Below, in pieces: positions 11,633-21,675 of a DNA stretch of 64,000 bases. The stretch is from Selaginella moellendorffii (taxonomy: Eukaryota > Streptophyta > Lycopodiopsida > Selaginellales > Selaginellaceae): the NCBI RefSeq assembly GCF_000143415.4, contig NW_003314267.1, positions 1,712,449 through 1,776,448 on the forward strand. Direction: 5' to 3'. Both the position numbers and the translations under genes were made by a program. Positions within the stretch are counted from its first letter, which is position 1. Every line of letters starts with the position of its first letter. The notes below the pieces were generated by a model that ran no database searches, was not told the origin of the DNA, and saw nothing but the letters and a program-made list of their open reading frames with translations.

Positions 11633-13159
11633 ATGAGCGATGCCGCGATCCAGCGGCCAGAGCGTGTCAACCTCTTCGCGAGCCAGCTGCGGCGATGTGG
11701 ATCCATCGCCGAGGCAACGCTACTGCACCAGCAGATCGGCAGCAGCGGGTTTGGAGTGGATCGCAGCACGTTTCTGGGAAATCTCATCGTCCAGATGTAT
11801 GGCAGGCTCGGCGATCTCGATCGCGCGCGGGACGCGTTCGATAGCATCCGCGACAAGAACATCTTCTCCTGGACGCTCCTCTTCACGGCATTCGCCCAGC
11901 TGGGGTATCTGGCGGAGGCGCGAGCGATCTTCGATGCAATGCCGGGCAAGGACGTGGTGGCCTGGACGGCGATGCTCGCGGCCTATTCCCAGCACGGCTT
12001 CGTCGACCTTGCCAAGGATCTCTTCGATAGAATCCCCGGTCGACGAGACACTGCTGCCTGGAATGCGATGATCGCGGGCTATGACCAGAATTGCCTCTTT
12101 CGCGAGGCGATATCCACCTATCGATCGATGCTTCAGGAGGGATCGAGACCAAATCAAACAACGATCGTGAGCGTGCTCGATGCGTGCGCTGGAATTGGCG
12201 ACCTCGATCAGGGCATCGCTGTTCATGCCCTGTGTGTGATCGCGGGCGTGGACCGAGAATCCACCGTGGGAGCTGCGCTTGTCAATATGTACGGAAAGTG
12301 TGGCCAGTTAGTTCCAGCCAGGGCCATCTTGGACAAAATGTACGAAAAGGATCTTCTTGCCTTGACAGCAATGCTCACAGCATATGCCCATTCTGGGCAT
12401 CCGCACGACGCACTAAAGCTCTTTGTTACGATGGATCTGGAAGGCATCCAGTCCGATCACGTGGCATTCGTTGGCGCCCTCCACGCGTGCACGAGCATAT
12501 CAGCTGTTGCGACCGGGAAAATCATCCACGAAGGGCTGAGATTCACCGCTGCCGCTAATTCCCCCAGCGTTGCCAACTCTCTTGTGGCGTTCTACGGCAA
12601 ATGCGGGTACCTGGAAGATGCCAGGGGCATATTTGATGGGATATCCCGCAAAAGCTGTCTGACATGGAATACCATGCTTGGGATATATTCCAATAACGGC
12701 TTCTTTCAGCTGACTTTGGAGCTTTACCTCGAGATGTCACTGGATGGAGTTTTACCCGATGAGATAACTTTTGTGATTTTGCTATCGGCGTGTAGCCACG
12801 GAGGGATGATTCGTGATGGATGTTACCACTTTGCGTCGATCAAGCAAGAATTCTGTCAAATCCCCGTGAAAGAACACTACATGTGTGTGCTCGATCTCTT
12901 GTCTCGCTCGGGGCAGCTCCAAGAGGCAGAAGATTTCTTTCTAGGCAGCGACATTGAGGTGGTGAGATCGTCATATCTGATGGATACGAAGAAGACGGCC
13001 TTGTGCTGGACAACTTTGCTTAGTGCTTCCAAAGTTCACGGGGATTCCGAGCGAGGAAAGAGAGCTGGGCACAATGCAGTGCTACTGGATAGATTTGCAA
13101 GCTGTGATGCTTCTGGGGTTTATATGCTACTCTCGGATATATATAATGCCAGAAATTGA
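11633..13159 (+). CDS. PLS-class pentatricopeptide repeat protein, 508 aa
   Basis: A single uninterrupted exon encodes tandem PPR helices with the usual cores, such as LVNMYGKCGQL, LVAFYGKCGYL and WNTMLGIYSNNGF. PPR proteins bind organellar RNA one repeat per base and act in editing, splicing or stability in plastids or mitochondria; which RNA cannot be told. The C-terminus ends soon after a partial E-like region (VLLDRFASCDASGVYMLLSDIY), with no DYW domain. It starts at the first ATG of the frame. Its damaged paralogue lies at 2215-3105, and homology continues about 100 bp past the stop, so the duplication included 3' flanking DNA. Confidence 0.9.
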   Translation: MSDAAIQRPERVNLFASQLRRCGSIAEATLLHQQIGSSGFGVDRSTFLGNLIVQMYGRLGDLDRARDAFDSIRDKNIFSWTLLFTAFAQLGYLAEARAIFDAMPGKDVVAWTAMLAAYSQHGFVDLAKDLFDRIPGRRDTAAWNAMIAGYDQNCLFREAISTYRSMLQEGSRPNQTTIVSVLDACAGIGDLDQGIAVHALCVIAGVDRESTVGAALVNMYGKCGQLVPARAILDKMYEKDLLALTAMLTAYAHSGHPHDALKLFVTMDLEGIQSDHVAFVGALHACTSISAVATGKIIHEGLRFTAAANSPSVANSLVAFYGKCGYLEDARGIFDGISRKSCLTWNTMLGIYSNNGFFQLTLELYLEMSLDGVLPDEITFVILLSACSHGGMIRDGCYHFASIKQEFCQIPVKEHYMCVLDLLSRSGQLQEAEDFFLGSDIEVVRSSYLMDTKKTALCWTTLLSASKVHGDSERGKRAGHNAVLLDRFASCDASGVYMLLSDIYNARN

Positions 13160-13599
13160 TTGATCAAAGTTTCTCTCAGTTCCCTGATTGCCTTGGAAGC
13201 CATCAAGTTTCTCCACCATGGACACGACCCATGGGCACTCTTGAAAAAGAGGCTGCTGTCATCCTTGGCCAGGGTAGCAGAATCTAGTTAACATCTCCAT
13301 AGAAGTATGAAATAATTCACATATACAATCACATAAGCACCTCCCAAGTGGGTTTATAGAGCATCTATTGTGCAAAAGCAGGACTCCATCCTGTGTTTCT
13401 AAAGCAAATGGTCATTAGTTTTGCATTTGGTGTTATCCAATAAACTATAATAAAAGAGTAATTTCTATTTATTAATCCAATTAATCAAATGGAAGTTTAT
13501 ATTTGTGTGTCTTCTCAAGTTTAAAATGTAAATATAATGACAATTAAAAAAATTTTTAAAAAAATATATTTTCTAATTATAATAAATTTATATGAAAAA
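13160..13599. other. PPR 3' flank, no gene
   Basis: The first 100 bp or so match the flank of the PPR pseudogene. The remainder becomes AT-rich without ORFs of note. Confidence 0.5.
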
Positions 13600-13775
13600 T
13601 ACGAAAAGCATATGAGGGTGAAGGTAAGTCACAAAGGTAGATTATTGATTTGAAAGTTTTATCAACTATGTGAAAGATGTAAAGTATTTCTTGTATGAGT
13701 GAGAGATTTTATATCATATCTATGTTTTGTTTAAAAAAATAATGTTTTCTTTCTTTAATCAACTTAGTATAATCT
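13600..13775 (+). pseudogene. Decayed copy of the SAP-like gene's 3' exon
   Basis: The plus strand here aligns with the sense (minus) strand of 8390-8610. Shared are gagggtgaa..gt, a stretch corresponding to the RPLIWKSYQP codons, and cttgtatgagtgagaga across the original stop. Most differences are C-to-T or G-to-A, the pattern left by cytosine methylation and deamination. The match runs into the 3' flank (ctttctttaatcaact). Confidence 0.65.
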
Positions 13776-14806
13776 TAAGAAGAAAGCTCAATAATAAATC
13801 TAAGTACTTTTTGAAGAAAAATAATAATTTAGACCTTTAATATATTTTTAATTATCAATAAAATAATAAATTATACATTTAATTATTTAGTTCTAAATGA
13901 GTTTACTTATTTTTTATCTACATATTATAATACCACAAATAGAAAGCATATAAAACAAATATATAAATAACTTCAATCATTTTTTTATCTTAATTATTAA
14001 AAAGCACCAGAAGATCAATATCTAACTTTAAAAAACAATATTTTAAAATATTTTAATAGGATTTATACTTTATGTAATATTTCTTTTAGTTAAACATAAT
14101 ATAAAACTAAATCTAACGAGGTTATATATTTACAAATTGAATATTATTAATGTTTTAATATTTTTTCCATCCAAGTTTAATACTTTAAAATTATTTTTCC
14201 CCATAAAATTTTGGGATTTTAAATTTTTTAAATGACTCTTTGATGCTTTTTTTTTTTGTTTTGTTTGCATTTACAAGCACTATATATACCTTTTATATGT
14301 CAAATTTGCAAATTTATTTTATTAGTGTTAACAAGGTAAATCTCCTAAGTTTTTTTTCTTTGTCTTTTTCATTTCTTATTTATGAAGTGTTTCCTTAATC
14401 TAGATTGCAAACACAATACCATTATCAAGTGTTGTATGATTATATAATTCTGATTGTAAACCTTTATTGAAATTTAATTTTGTATAATTTTGAGTAGAGA
14501 AATACTTGGCTTTATACACATGTAAGGAACTGCATTGCAATCACCTTCAATCATCTCATTATAAACAAATGATACAAAAGAACTTCTATATGTTTAAAGA
14601 ACACTTCATGATGCTATTAAACCTTCTTTATATGAGGAAAATTTTGGTAAATCTAAAACAAGAAGGCAATTTAAATTTCATTGAAGCTAAGTGATACTAA
14701 AGCTTCAGTTTATTTGCTATCTTGTAGTCATGGGTCACTTTGTGATGGAGCAAAAATTGGATGGAGTTATTATTTTTAAGTTCAGGCAAAGATTTGTTTA
14801 TTAAGC
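13776..14806. other. AT-rich intergenic, no gene
   Basis: Very AT-rich with poly-T and poly-A runs. The longest open stretch (14506-14694) has no recognisable domain or splice partner. Confidence 0.5.
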
Positions 14807-15925
14807 TTAGAAGTTCCATACAAAGATGAAGTAGAAGAACACCAGTATACAAAATGCAATTGCCACTATGAGCAAGGACGATTTACTGTGTTCTTTAATC
14901 TCAATCATAACGTTTTCCTTAATAATATCTTGTAAAAACTCAACAAAGCTTACAGTGGAGGCATTGTCTAATAGGGCTGATGTTAAAATTAAAAGAAACA
15001 AGCTTATATATTTAATTACCGAGTGGAGGCAAGCAATGGCCATAAGGATGAACTATAATAATTGGTTTTACAAACTTTTTTGCCAGATCTTCTCCACTTG
15101 ATTTAAATATGGTATCTAGCTCGCCTTAAAATTAAGTGATGGATTAACCAAGAACAAATGTATATGAATGTAGATTTCTTACCAATCAAATGAAAAGATG
15201 GACAATGTATGGGGTGATCATATACTTTACACAGTGGCTGGCATCGAATAATTCCTCCAGATATTATAATTACAAATTTTAGCTCGGTCGGAAGGATAGA
15301 TTTCTGCAACAAAATATTAAAATGATTTCTCCATGATATTCACATACAAACCTTGGTTTGTTGCATTCCAGCCAACGCCCCAGCAACAAAACCTCCCTAG
15401 ACAATTTATAAGAAAACTGTAAGAAATATTTAATATTCTTAACAATAAAAGAAATTTAGAGCTTGCCAAGGACATTCCCAGTAATCCATCAAAAGGACCG
15501 CATTTTTTCATGTATCGAGAGATGCATGAAATGCCTTGTTCGAATGACTTATAATCCACAATGGTCATTTCCTGGGATCACACAAAGAAACATTAGAAGG
15601 AAAGAGGAAAGCTAAAGGAACAATTTATAAAACACCTTGTTGCCTCTAAACCACTCGAGATATGGTGGCGCAAAGTTTCTCTTTTCGCCATCGATCACTG
15701 GAAACGGAGCGTCCAAGAAACTCTGGAAAGACGGAGCTTTCAAGAGATTTGAAGAAAAGTACTATAGAAGAAATGAAACAAAGCAAAAGGAGAGAAAGCT
15801 CTTGCCAGATCGAGAAGATTTAGCACCGAATCGTCCCATTTGACAGCGCTCAATTGAGCTTGGAGCTGGCGAGAATTGTCACCATGGCCGTGGAGGCAAA
15901 GCACACGAAGGCGTCGCATCTCCAT
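14807..15925 (-). CDS. FSH1-type serine hydrolase with C-terminal membrane anchor, 243 aa
   Basis: Seven exons: 15925-15827, 15722-15636, 15571-15467, 15396-15352, 15303-15183, 15124-15020, 14976-14807; the frame is kept throughout. The fold is the alpha/beta hydrolase of the FSH1/OVCA2 family. It opens with LRVLCLHGHG and FLDAPFP; the nucleophile is Ser96 in GMSLGG, then Asp in GELD and His in HPYGHCLPPL. The exon 3/4 intron uses a GC donor (gcaagc) immediately after the nucleophile loop codons. After the usual end of the domain (TVSFVEFLQDI), about 25 more residues form a hydrophobic helix (LLIVAIAFCILVFFYFIFVW) ending three residues later, as in a tail-anchored protein facing the cytosol. 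The substrate is unknown; family members cleave small esters or thioesters. Confidence 0.85.
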
Positions 15926-16459
15926 GACTTCGTTCCTCTACAAAGCACTACAGAGAAAGAACACGCAGCGCTTGCAAGTGTTCTTATTTCAAGCACACAT
16001 TGTTACAAATGTTGGTGGATCACATGAAAATGTCATGGGCAGGGTATGGGCACGATAAGGACCATCTGCCAAGACATTGAAATCTTTTAAAGAACATACA
16101 AAGTACGAGTGCTTTTTTGACTACTTGGAACATCCTGATGTTCCTGCATTAAAACCTCTTTACACGGCAAGCGATTTTGGATTTGATTGTGAAAGCAGCG
16201 CATAAATCAGAGAATTGTGCTTTGGTCGGTCCCGGGTTCGAAACGCGTAGGGCCGTTTTGTCAACACCAAACTTCGTGTGGTGGGCACAAAGCATGGAGC
16301 GCATCGCCACTTGTTTCCGAGGGGGCATGCAGCAACAGTCTGAAGCTGCAGGAAACAGGTGCGGGTGCGGGTGCGGGTGCGGTTGCTGATACAGGTGCAG
16401 GTCCAGGTGCAGGTTCAGGAGCGGATGCAGAACCAGAGCACCCGCTACATTTTCTGAGG
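15926..16459. other. Intergenic with GC-rich simple repeat
   Basis: Positions about 16357-16430 hold an imperfect ggtgcg/ggtgca hexamer repeat that reads Gly-Ala-rich in one frame and continues open into the next gene's first exon. I take it as 5' leader rather than protein. The region separates the divergent FSH1-type gene and alpha/beta hydrolase gene, so it should hold both promoters. Confidence 0.4.
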
Positions 16460-18223
16460 ATGGACACTATGATGGCCATGTCTGGAGGAACTCTTCCGCA
16501 AGAATTTCAGCGGCCATTGGGTCCAAGATCTTCAGTGCTAGGTTGTTCTCACAGCAAGGTAACTTTTCTTCCACATTGTTTTCTTTTCTCGATCGCTCCC
16601 TACAGGCAAAGATTTTGCAATCTAGCACGTTGCGGACGAGGGTATGTTATCGGATCCAGATGACGATTGCCACTCAAGATGAAGTTATTCTTTCCAGGCC
16701 AAAGATTAGCCCAATTCTGGTAAAAGACATTCGGAAAGGTTTTTAAATTTGTTTTTCCTTGTCACGTGATTAAATGTGGGATTGCAGGCCTATGATCTGG
16801 TGCAAGGCCCTTTGGTAAGCGAGGATAATTTTCGTTCAGTGGTTTTTACACGAGAATTTGCTTTCTTTTTCTTTTTTTGTTTTACATCTATCGCATTTCA
16901 GGTCCGGTGGAGTGAAGCTAGAGACAAAGCTACACCCGAGCCTCCGACTGCGGTATTCCTCCATGGAATTCTCGGCTGCAGGAAAAACTGGGGTATAACA
17001 TTTTATCACCTTTGCGAAACAAAATTTGTAATTTTCCTTTTCAGCCTCCTTTGCAAGAAGACTGGCCAAAGAATTTCCGGCATGGCAGGTAAAAGAAAAA
17101 CTAAAATAAAAAATAAAAAACAAGCTTTTCTTTGCCAGTTTTTGCTCGTAGATTTACGTTGCCATGGGGATTCATCGCTTATGCCAGGCTCTCACACTGT
17201 TTCGTCCTCTGCCCTTGACGTACTTAAGCTTGTAAGTGTCTACTTATGTTCCTCTTGTTAATGTTCTATGGAGCTTCTCAGAAAACAAAATTTTGTTTGT
17301 AACAGCTAGGGAAGTTACGACTGACTCCACGAATCTTGGTAGGACACAGTTTTGGAGGAAAAGGTTGACACTCTGTCGTTTAAGTTTCAACCAGAATGGT
17401 GACACCATTTTCTCCTGTGCAGTTGTTTTGAGCATGATCGATCAAGCTGCCAAACCTTTGGCTCGTCCAGTCCAAGTAATGTTGTTCTTAGTTTTTTGTT
17501 CTTGCTTTTGTTTTAAGTTCTTTCTCCTTTTCCTTTTTCCAGGCATGGATCCTGGATGCAACACCGGGAGAAGTACGAGCACGCGGAGGTGGTGAAGATC
17601 ATCCAGCGGAACTCATTGAAGCCTTGCGAAGATTGCCTGCTCAGGTACGCTTAAAATCAGAGCCACTTACAAGCAAAGTTTACGTTCCAGGTACCTTCGC
17701 GACGAGTTGTGTTGAACTCCTTGACAGACTTTGGCTTCTCAGAGGAAATCGCGAAGGTTAGATAGTACTCAGTCATAAGTTCTAACAATTTCTGAAAGCT
17801 TTTTTTGTTTATTTTTAACAGTGGATGACAACAAACCTCAAACCAGCTCGAGATAGCTCGGATTTATTCTGGACATTCGATTTAAATGGCATTTCCGACA
17901 TGTACAGATCATACGAAGATACAAACTTGTGGTACGCTTTCACTGCAAAAAAGCAGCAAATCTATTCACAAACGTATGTTGCAGGAACCTGGTAGACAAC
18001 GTACCAGAGGGAGTCCATCTCAATTTCTTGCGAGCCGAGCGCAGCTTGCATCGCTGGGCTCACGAAGACATCCAAAGAATCGACGACGCCGAGGCTTCCG
18101 CTTCAAACGAAGGCGCTGGTGTCGATCTTCACGTTCTTGAAGACTCGGGTCACTGGGTAAGTCTGAAAACTTTCACAATCTCCAAACCTTTCACTCGCTC
18201 TGTTACATACTCTGACAGGTTCA
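16460..18223 (+). CDS. Plastid-type alpha/beta hydrolase, C-terminus lost in gap
   Basis: Exons: 16460-16558, 16606-16719, 16788-16814, 16902-16992, 17045-17088, 17139-17231, 17306-17363, 17423-17475, 17543-17644, 17691-17756, 17822-17931, 17985-18156, then 18219 into the N run. All twelve introns are GT-AG and keep frame. Residues 1-60 are Ser/Arg-rich with few acids, like a transit peptide. The hydrolase core shows VFLHGILG (oxyanion turn), LLVDLRCHGDS, nucleophile Ser171 in GHSFGG and the end of the triad in HVLEDSGHW. It resembles ABHD11-like plant hydrolases; the substrate is unknown. Only the first bases of the last exon (gttca) precede the gap, so the C-terminus and 3' UTR are missing. 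The start is the first ATG giving a plausible transit peptide; the frame is open further upstream. Confidence 0.85.
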
Positions 18224-18323
18224 NNNNNNNNNNNNNNNNNNNNNNNNNNNNNNNNNNNNNNNNNNNNNNNNNNNNNNNNNNNNNNNNNNNNNNNNNNNNN
18301 NNNNNNNNNNNNNNNNNNNNNNN
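18224..18323. other. Assembly gap (100 N)
   Basis: Exactly 100 N, the usual placeholder for a gap of unknown size. It removes the last exon of the hydrolase gene and part of the space between it and the convergent MYND gene. Confidence 1.
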
Positions 18324-18397
18324 TCACATTTTTTTGTTACTATCGGGTCGATACATACGAACGAGATCATTTTCGGCTTACCAGAGAGGTGGTGATA

Positions 18398-20278
18398 CTA
18401 AACGTTGATGCCGAGAATGAATCCATTGCTGTACCAAGGGACGTTGATGGACGGCATTTGGTGCCTCACGGGAGAACGAAACGGATTCGGAGTGAGCGGG
18501 TAACTGATGTGAAGACCAGCTGCTCGTAGAACCTGCTTTGCGTTGAGGCAGCACGTCTCCGCATAGTCCGTGAAGAATCCTGGAACTCCCAGCGCCTTGA
18601 TGACCTCTAGAGCTCCAGTCCAGTTACCATCGCTCTCGAGAGACGAGTTTAATCCCACCACCAGGTGTGGCGGCGGCAAGGAATCAGCGTGCTCCTGGTA
18701 GAAGCCTTGCACGTAAGTCACTTTGACGCTCTCCTCCAGCACTTCGGTCATCCCGGAAAGCGAGCCTGGAACTTCCGGCCCAACCATGATAATGTGAAGG
18801 CTGCCGGCTCCACTCAAAAGATGGGAGATCTCTGTAAAAGCCGGCATCCAGTCGAGCTCGGGCTCCGGACCGATGTAGTGAAGAACAACCTCCTTGTTCT
18901 TGGCGAGGAGGTTCTTCGTGAAGGGACTCAAAGCTGTGACGATGTGGTAGACCGTGAGTGGATGCGAGAGCAGTGCTGCCACCGGACTCTCGGCAGGAAG
19001 GCCTCGCAAGTCGTAGTAGTCGGCCCAGTTTGATAGCACCACCATTCCAGCCGAGCCGTAATGCTTGACAGGCTCGTCAACCGGGTGTTGCGAATCCTCG
19101 AGTCCCCAAGCTCTAGTCTCGCCACCCTCCGGTGGAAGCAAACCAAACGGGCAGTTCTTGAAGCACCCACACATCCTCCTCCACATCCCCTTGCCGTGAA
19201 GTCCCAGAAGCTCGAGCCAGCGGCAGGAGTGATCGATGAAGCACGGGAATGCAAAGCCTTTGAACTCGAGCTCCTCCTCGAGATCCATCATGGCCTTGTA
19301 AACCTCGCAGTTCCCCTTGTGTGATTCCTTCCAGTGCCGCTTCTGGCAGCCATGGCTGCAGTAGACCACGGCCTTACAGCGGCTGCACCGAGGAGCCTTC
19401 TCGGCCGAGACCTCCTTCTCGCAAACGATGCACTGGCGAGGCAATGCCAGCAGCACGTCCATCATCTCGGGCGAGAAGTCGCTCACTTCCGCCAGCTTTG
19501 GAAGGCTGCCACCTTGCTGATCGTTTTGCTGCTGCTGTTCTTCCTTTGGCGGAAACGAAACTCTCACGCAAGTGATATCCCACTCCTTTCGATCCTCGGC
19601 TGGCCACTGGATATCGATGAACTGCATCACGCTTTCGATACTCCGCTGTGGCTTCTCCACCACCTGGATCGCCGGGACCATCTGCGCTAGAGCTCTCATG
19701 CAAGCGTACAGCCACCTTAGCTCCTCCAGCGATGGATTCCGAAAGCCAAGGCTTTCTTCTCGGGCACCACCTCCAGCTCGAGAAGAAACCACGTCGATGA
19801 GTGGAAACGCTTTCTCGCCAGCGATTTCTAGACCCAGCTGCTTGATGATCTTCCTGTTGGGCAGAGAGATCTCGGCCTCGGGTCCAAATGTCACTCGCAG
19901 GAATCCCCTCTTTGGAATGGACTTTGGATCCGGGAAGCCTCGAATTCCCGCTATGGCCGCCACCGCATCCTCCTCACTGCGGTAGAGATTGAGGCTTGGA
20001 TCGCCGAAGCTCGTGAACTGGACGCAGTAGAAGGGCGGGCGAGAATCCGGCCAGTCGGTGTCCTTGCCGATGCGCAGGCCAAAGATCTCTTGCGCCCTGA
20101 GCTTCTTCCAGGGATTACACCTGTGCAGCGCTGCCGCTGCCCGGAACACCGATTTGAGGAATGCGGTGCCCAGCCCCTCGATCCTGACCAGGCTGCCGCC
20201 ATAGCCGCGGCCCAGCCCTGGCCCGACGCCGAAATGCTGCTGGAAGGCGTCGAAGAGCTCCCGGAGGTGCGCGTCCAT
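18398..20278 (-). CDS. MYND zinc-finger protein with MSS51-like C-terminal domain, 626 aa
   Basis: One long exon. Residues about 284-325 form a MYND zinc finger (CIVCEKEV...CSRC...VYCSHGCQKRHW...HKGNC), a zinc-binding protein-interaction module with all ligands present. The C-terminal half (about 440-600), from LTVYHIVTALSP through LHYIGPEPELDW to VVGLNSSLE, matches the domain shared with yeast MSS51, a mitochondrial translation regulator. Plant members are described as zinc finger MYND domain-containing proteins of unclear role. An N-terminal DUF-like region (1-280) is unassigned. The gene is convergent with the hydrolase gene across the gap. Confidence 0.85.
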   Translation of the reverse strand: MDAHLRELFDAFQQHFGVGPGLGRGYGGSLVRIEGLGTAFLKSVFRAAAALHRCNPWKKLRAQEIFGLRIGKDTDWPDSRPPFYCVQFTSFGDPSLNLYRSEEDAVAAIAGIRGFPDPKSIPKRGFLRVTFGPEAEISLPNRKIIKQLGLEIAGEKAFPLIDVVSSRAGGGAREESLGFRNPSLEELRWLYACMRALAQMVPAIQVVEKPQRSIESVMQFIDIQWPAEDRKEWDITCVRVSFPPKEEQQQQNDQQGGSLPKLAEVSDFSPEMMDVLLALPRQCIVCEKEVSAEKAPRCSRCKAVVYCSHGCQKRHWKESHKGNCEVYKAMMDLEEELEFKGFAFPCFIDHSCRWLELLGLHGKGMWRRMCGCFKNCPFGLLPPEGGETRAWGLEDSQHPVDEPVKHYGSAGMVVLSNWADYYDLRGLPAESPVAALLSHPLTVYHIVTALSPFTKNLLAKNKEVVLHYIGPEPELDWMPAFTEISHLLSGAGSLHIIMVGPEVPGSLSGMTEVLEESVKVTYVQGFYQEHADSLPPPHLVVGLNSSLESDGNWTGALEVIKALGVPGFFTDYAETCCLNAKQVLRAAGLHISYPLTPNPFRSPVRHQMPSINVPWYSNGFILGINV

Positions 20279-20679
20279 GGCCAGATCTCGCCGAGCTCCC
20301 TCCAGGAGCCGCGAAATCCCAGATCGCGCCTAGATCGCGCAGAGAACGCACCTGATTTCGCGAAATTTGGGCCGATCCGTGGAAATGCTCGCCGGAGGAT
20401 CAAATGTGGGCTGTGCCCTCGCCCGGATCCAGCGCGACTCGACTGGAAGGATATTCCAGAGATCCCATAAAATGGAAAAGATTTTTCTAGTGAAGTAAAA
20501 ATCGTTCATGTTAATGTTAGGGGGGTGAAACGTTCCGTACTGTCGGTTGTGAGGGGAGCCTGGGAATCGAGCCCGACATCCCTGCATTATAGACGACCAA
20601 ACTTAATGAAGAATATGCGAATCGTCTAAGAGATATGAAAGATTATAAGTTTTTGTCTTTAACCTTGTCTAGAAGATTA
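20279..20679. other. Upstream region of the MYND gene
   Basis: GC-rich next to the start codon, then AT-rich towards the tRNA duplication. Overlapping ORFs here are shadows. No motif was identified. Confidence 0.4.
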
Positions 20680-20832
20680 TTAGTCTTCTCCTGTCTTTAA
20701 TATATATTTTGGAGCTATGAAAATTCCAAAGATTATAAGCTATCGATCGTTCGAGTCCGTTGAATTGTCGCATCCCAACTGACTGAGATTCATATGAGAA
20801 TATCCCAAAAAGAATCACCATCTTCTCGAAAG

Positions 20833-20904
20833 TGAACCCAGCGTGATTCGAACACGCAACCTTCTGATCTGGAGTCAGACGCGCTACCGTTGCGCCATGG
20901 ATCC
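20833..20904 (-). tRNA. tRNA-Trp (anticodon CCA), copy 1
   Basis: 72 nt on the minus strand. It has the A/B box elements TGGCGCAACGG and GGTTGCGTGTTCGAATC and anticodon loop CTCCAGA. The T stem GCGTG/CACGC pairs fully, and the acceptor GGATCCA pairs with TGGGTTC with G-U pairs. No intron and no encoded CCA, as expected for a plant nuclear tRNA-Trp. Confidence 0.95.
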
Positions 20905-21089
20905 CTCTCACGTGGAAGAACAGAATATTCTCATGGCAAACAGATTTTTAGTCTTCTCCTGTCTTTAATATATATTTTGGAGCTATGAAAATTCCAAAGA
21001 TTATAAGCTATCGATCGTTCGAGTCCGTTGAATTGTCGCATCCCAACTGACTGAGATTATCCCAAAAAGAATCGCCATCTTCTCGAAAG

Positions 21090-21161
21090 TGAACCCAGCC
21101 TGATTCGAACACGCAACCTTCTGATCTGGAGTCAGACGCGCTACCGTTGCGCCATGGATCC
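21090..21161 (-). tRNA. tRNA-Trp (anticodon CCA), copy 2
   Basis: The duplicate of the tRNA at 20833-20904, again 72 nt with anticodon CCA. One base differs in the T stem: GCGTG now faces CAGGC, making a G-G mismatch. It may be less stable or on the way to a pseudogene. Confidence 0.85.
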
Positions 21162-21205
21162 CTCTCACGTGGAAGAACAGAATATTCTCATGGCAAACAG
21201 ATTTT

Positions 21206-21675
21206 AGGTCTACCTTAAACTCGATCACCGCCCACAACTGACTTCGAAAGCGATGCTCCCCAAATGTGTCACATGGATAGACTCATCCTCTACGTATACA
21301 CTATCCAAATCTCATCAGAATAATTTCTGATCACAAAGCCTCGCAGGCTCGTCAGATCTTATCCCGTGGATGGATAAGAAAACTATCCATACATAATATT
21401 ATCTTTCGTGCAAGGTGGAAACTTTGGTTCATGCACACAATCACGAAATTGAAACTTCCACGTATATATCTTTCGTGGACAAAATGAAAACTCTGGTTCA
21501 TGCACACAATCACGAAGCTGAAACTTCTAGTGCCATGAACTGGCCTGAAATTCCTCAATCCCAATGTAATGTTTCTATCTATTTAAACAATCAAATGGCC
21601 TGGTCGTGCCAGTCAAAGAGAAAAAGAAGCCTTTGGTATCGGTATATTCACAAAAATATTCGCACACATTCTTTC
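21206..21675. other. Intergenic between tRNA pair and kelch gene
   Basis: Positions about 21418-21530 hold a short direct repeat: two copies of a segment with ctttggttcatgcacacaatcacgaa (second with ctctgg), about 70 bp apart. Otherwise no gene is seen. Confidence 0.5.

Larger units (their letters stand above)
20680..21205. repeat. Direct tandem duplication carrying tRNA-Trp
   Basis: Two copies of a roughly 260-bp unit, starting about 20680 and 20948 (agtcttctcctgtctttaat...), follow each other. The second copy lacks about 11 bp (catatgagaat near 20791). Each unit contains one tRNA gene and its flanks, so the event was a local segmental duplication. Confidence 0.9.

Noticed and set aside
13160-14806. 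Organelle DNA insertion in the AT-rich tract
   Set aside because: No recognisable organelle gene or tRNA; AT richness with decayed duplicates fits ordinary intergenic DNA.
16205-16260. tRNA-like ggttcgaaac near 16234
   Set aside because: Flanking bases do not form a T stem and no 5' half is present.
16217-16460. N-terminal Gly-Ala-rich extension of the alpha/beta hydrolase
   Set aside because: It is the translation of a hexamer simple repeat in an open frame; the ATG at 16460 gives a more normal transit peptide.
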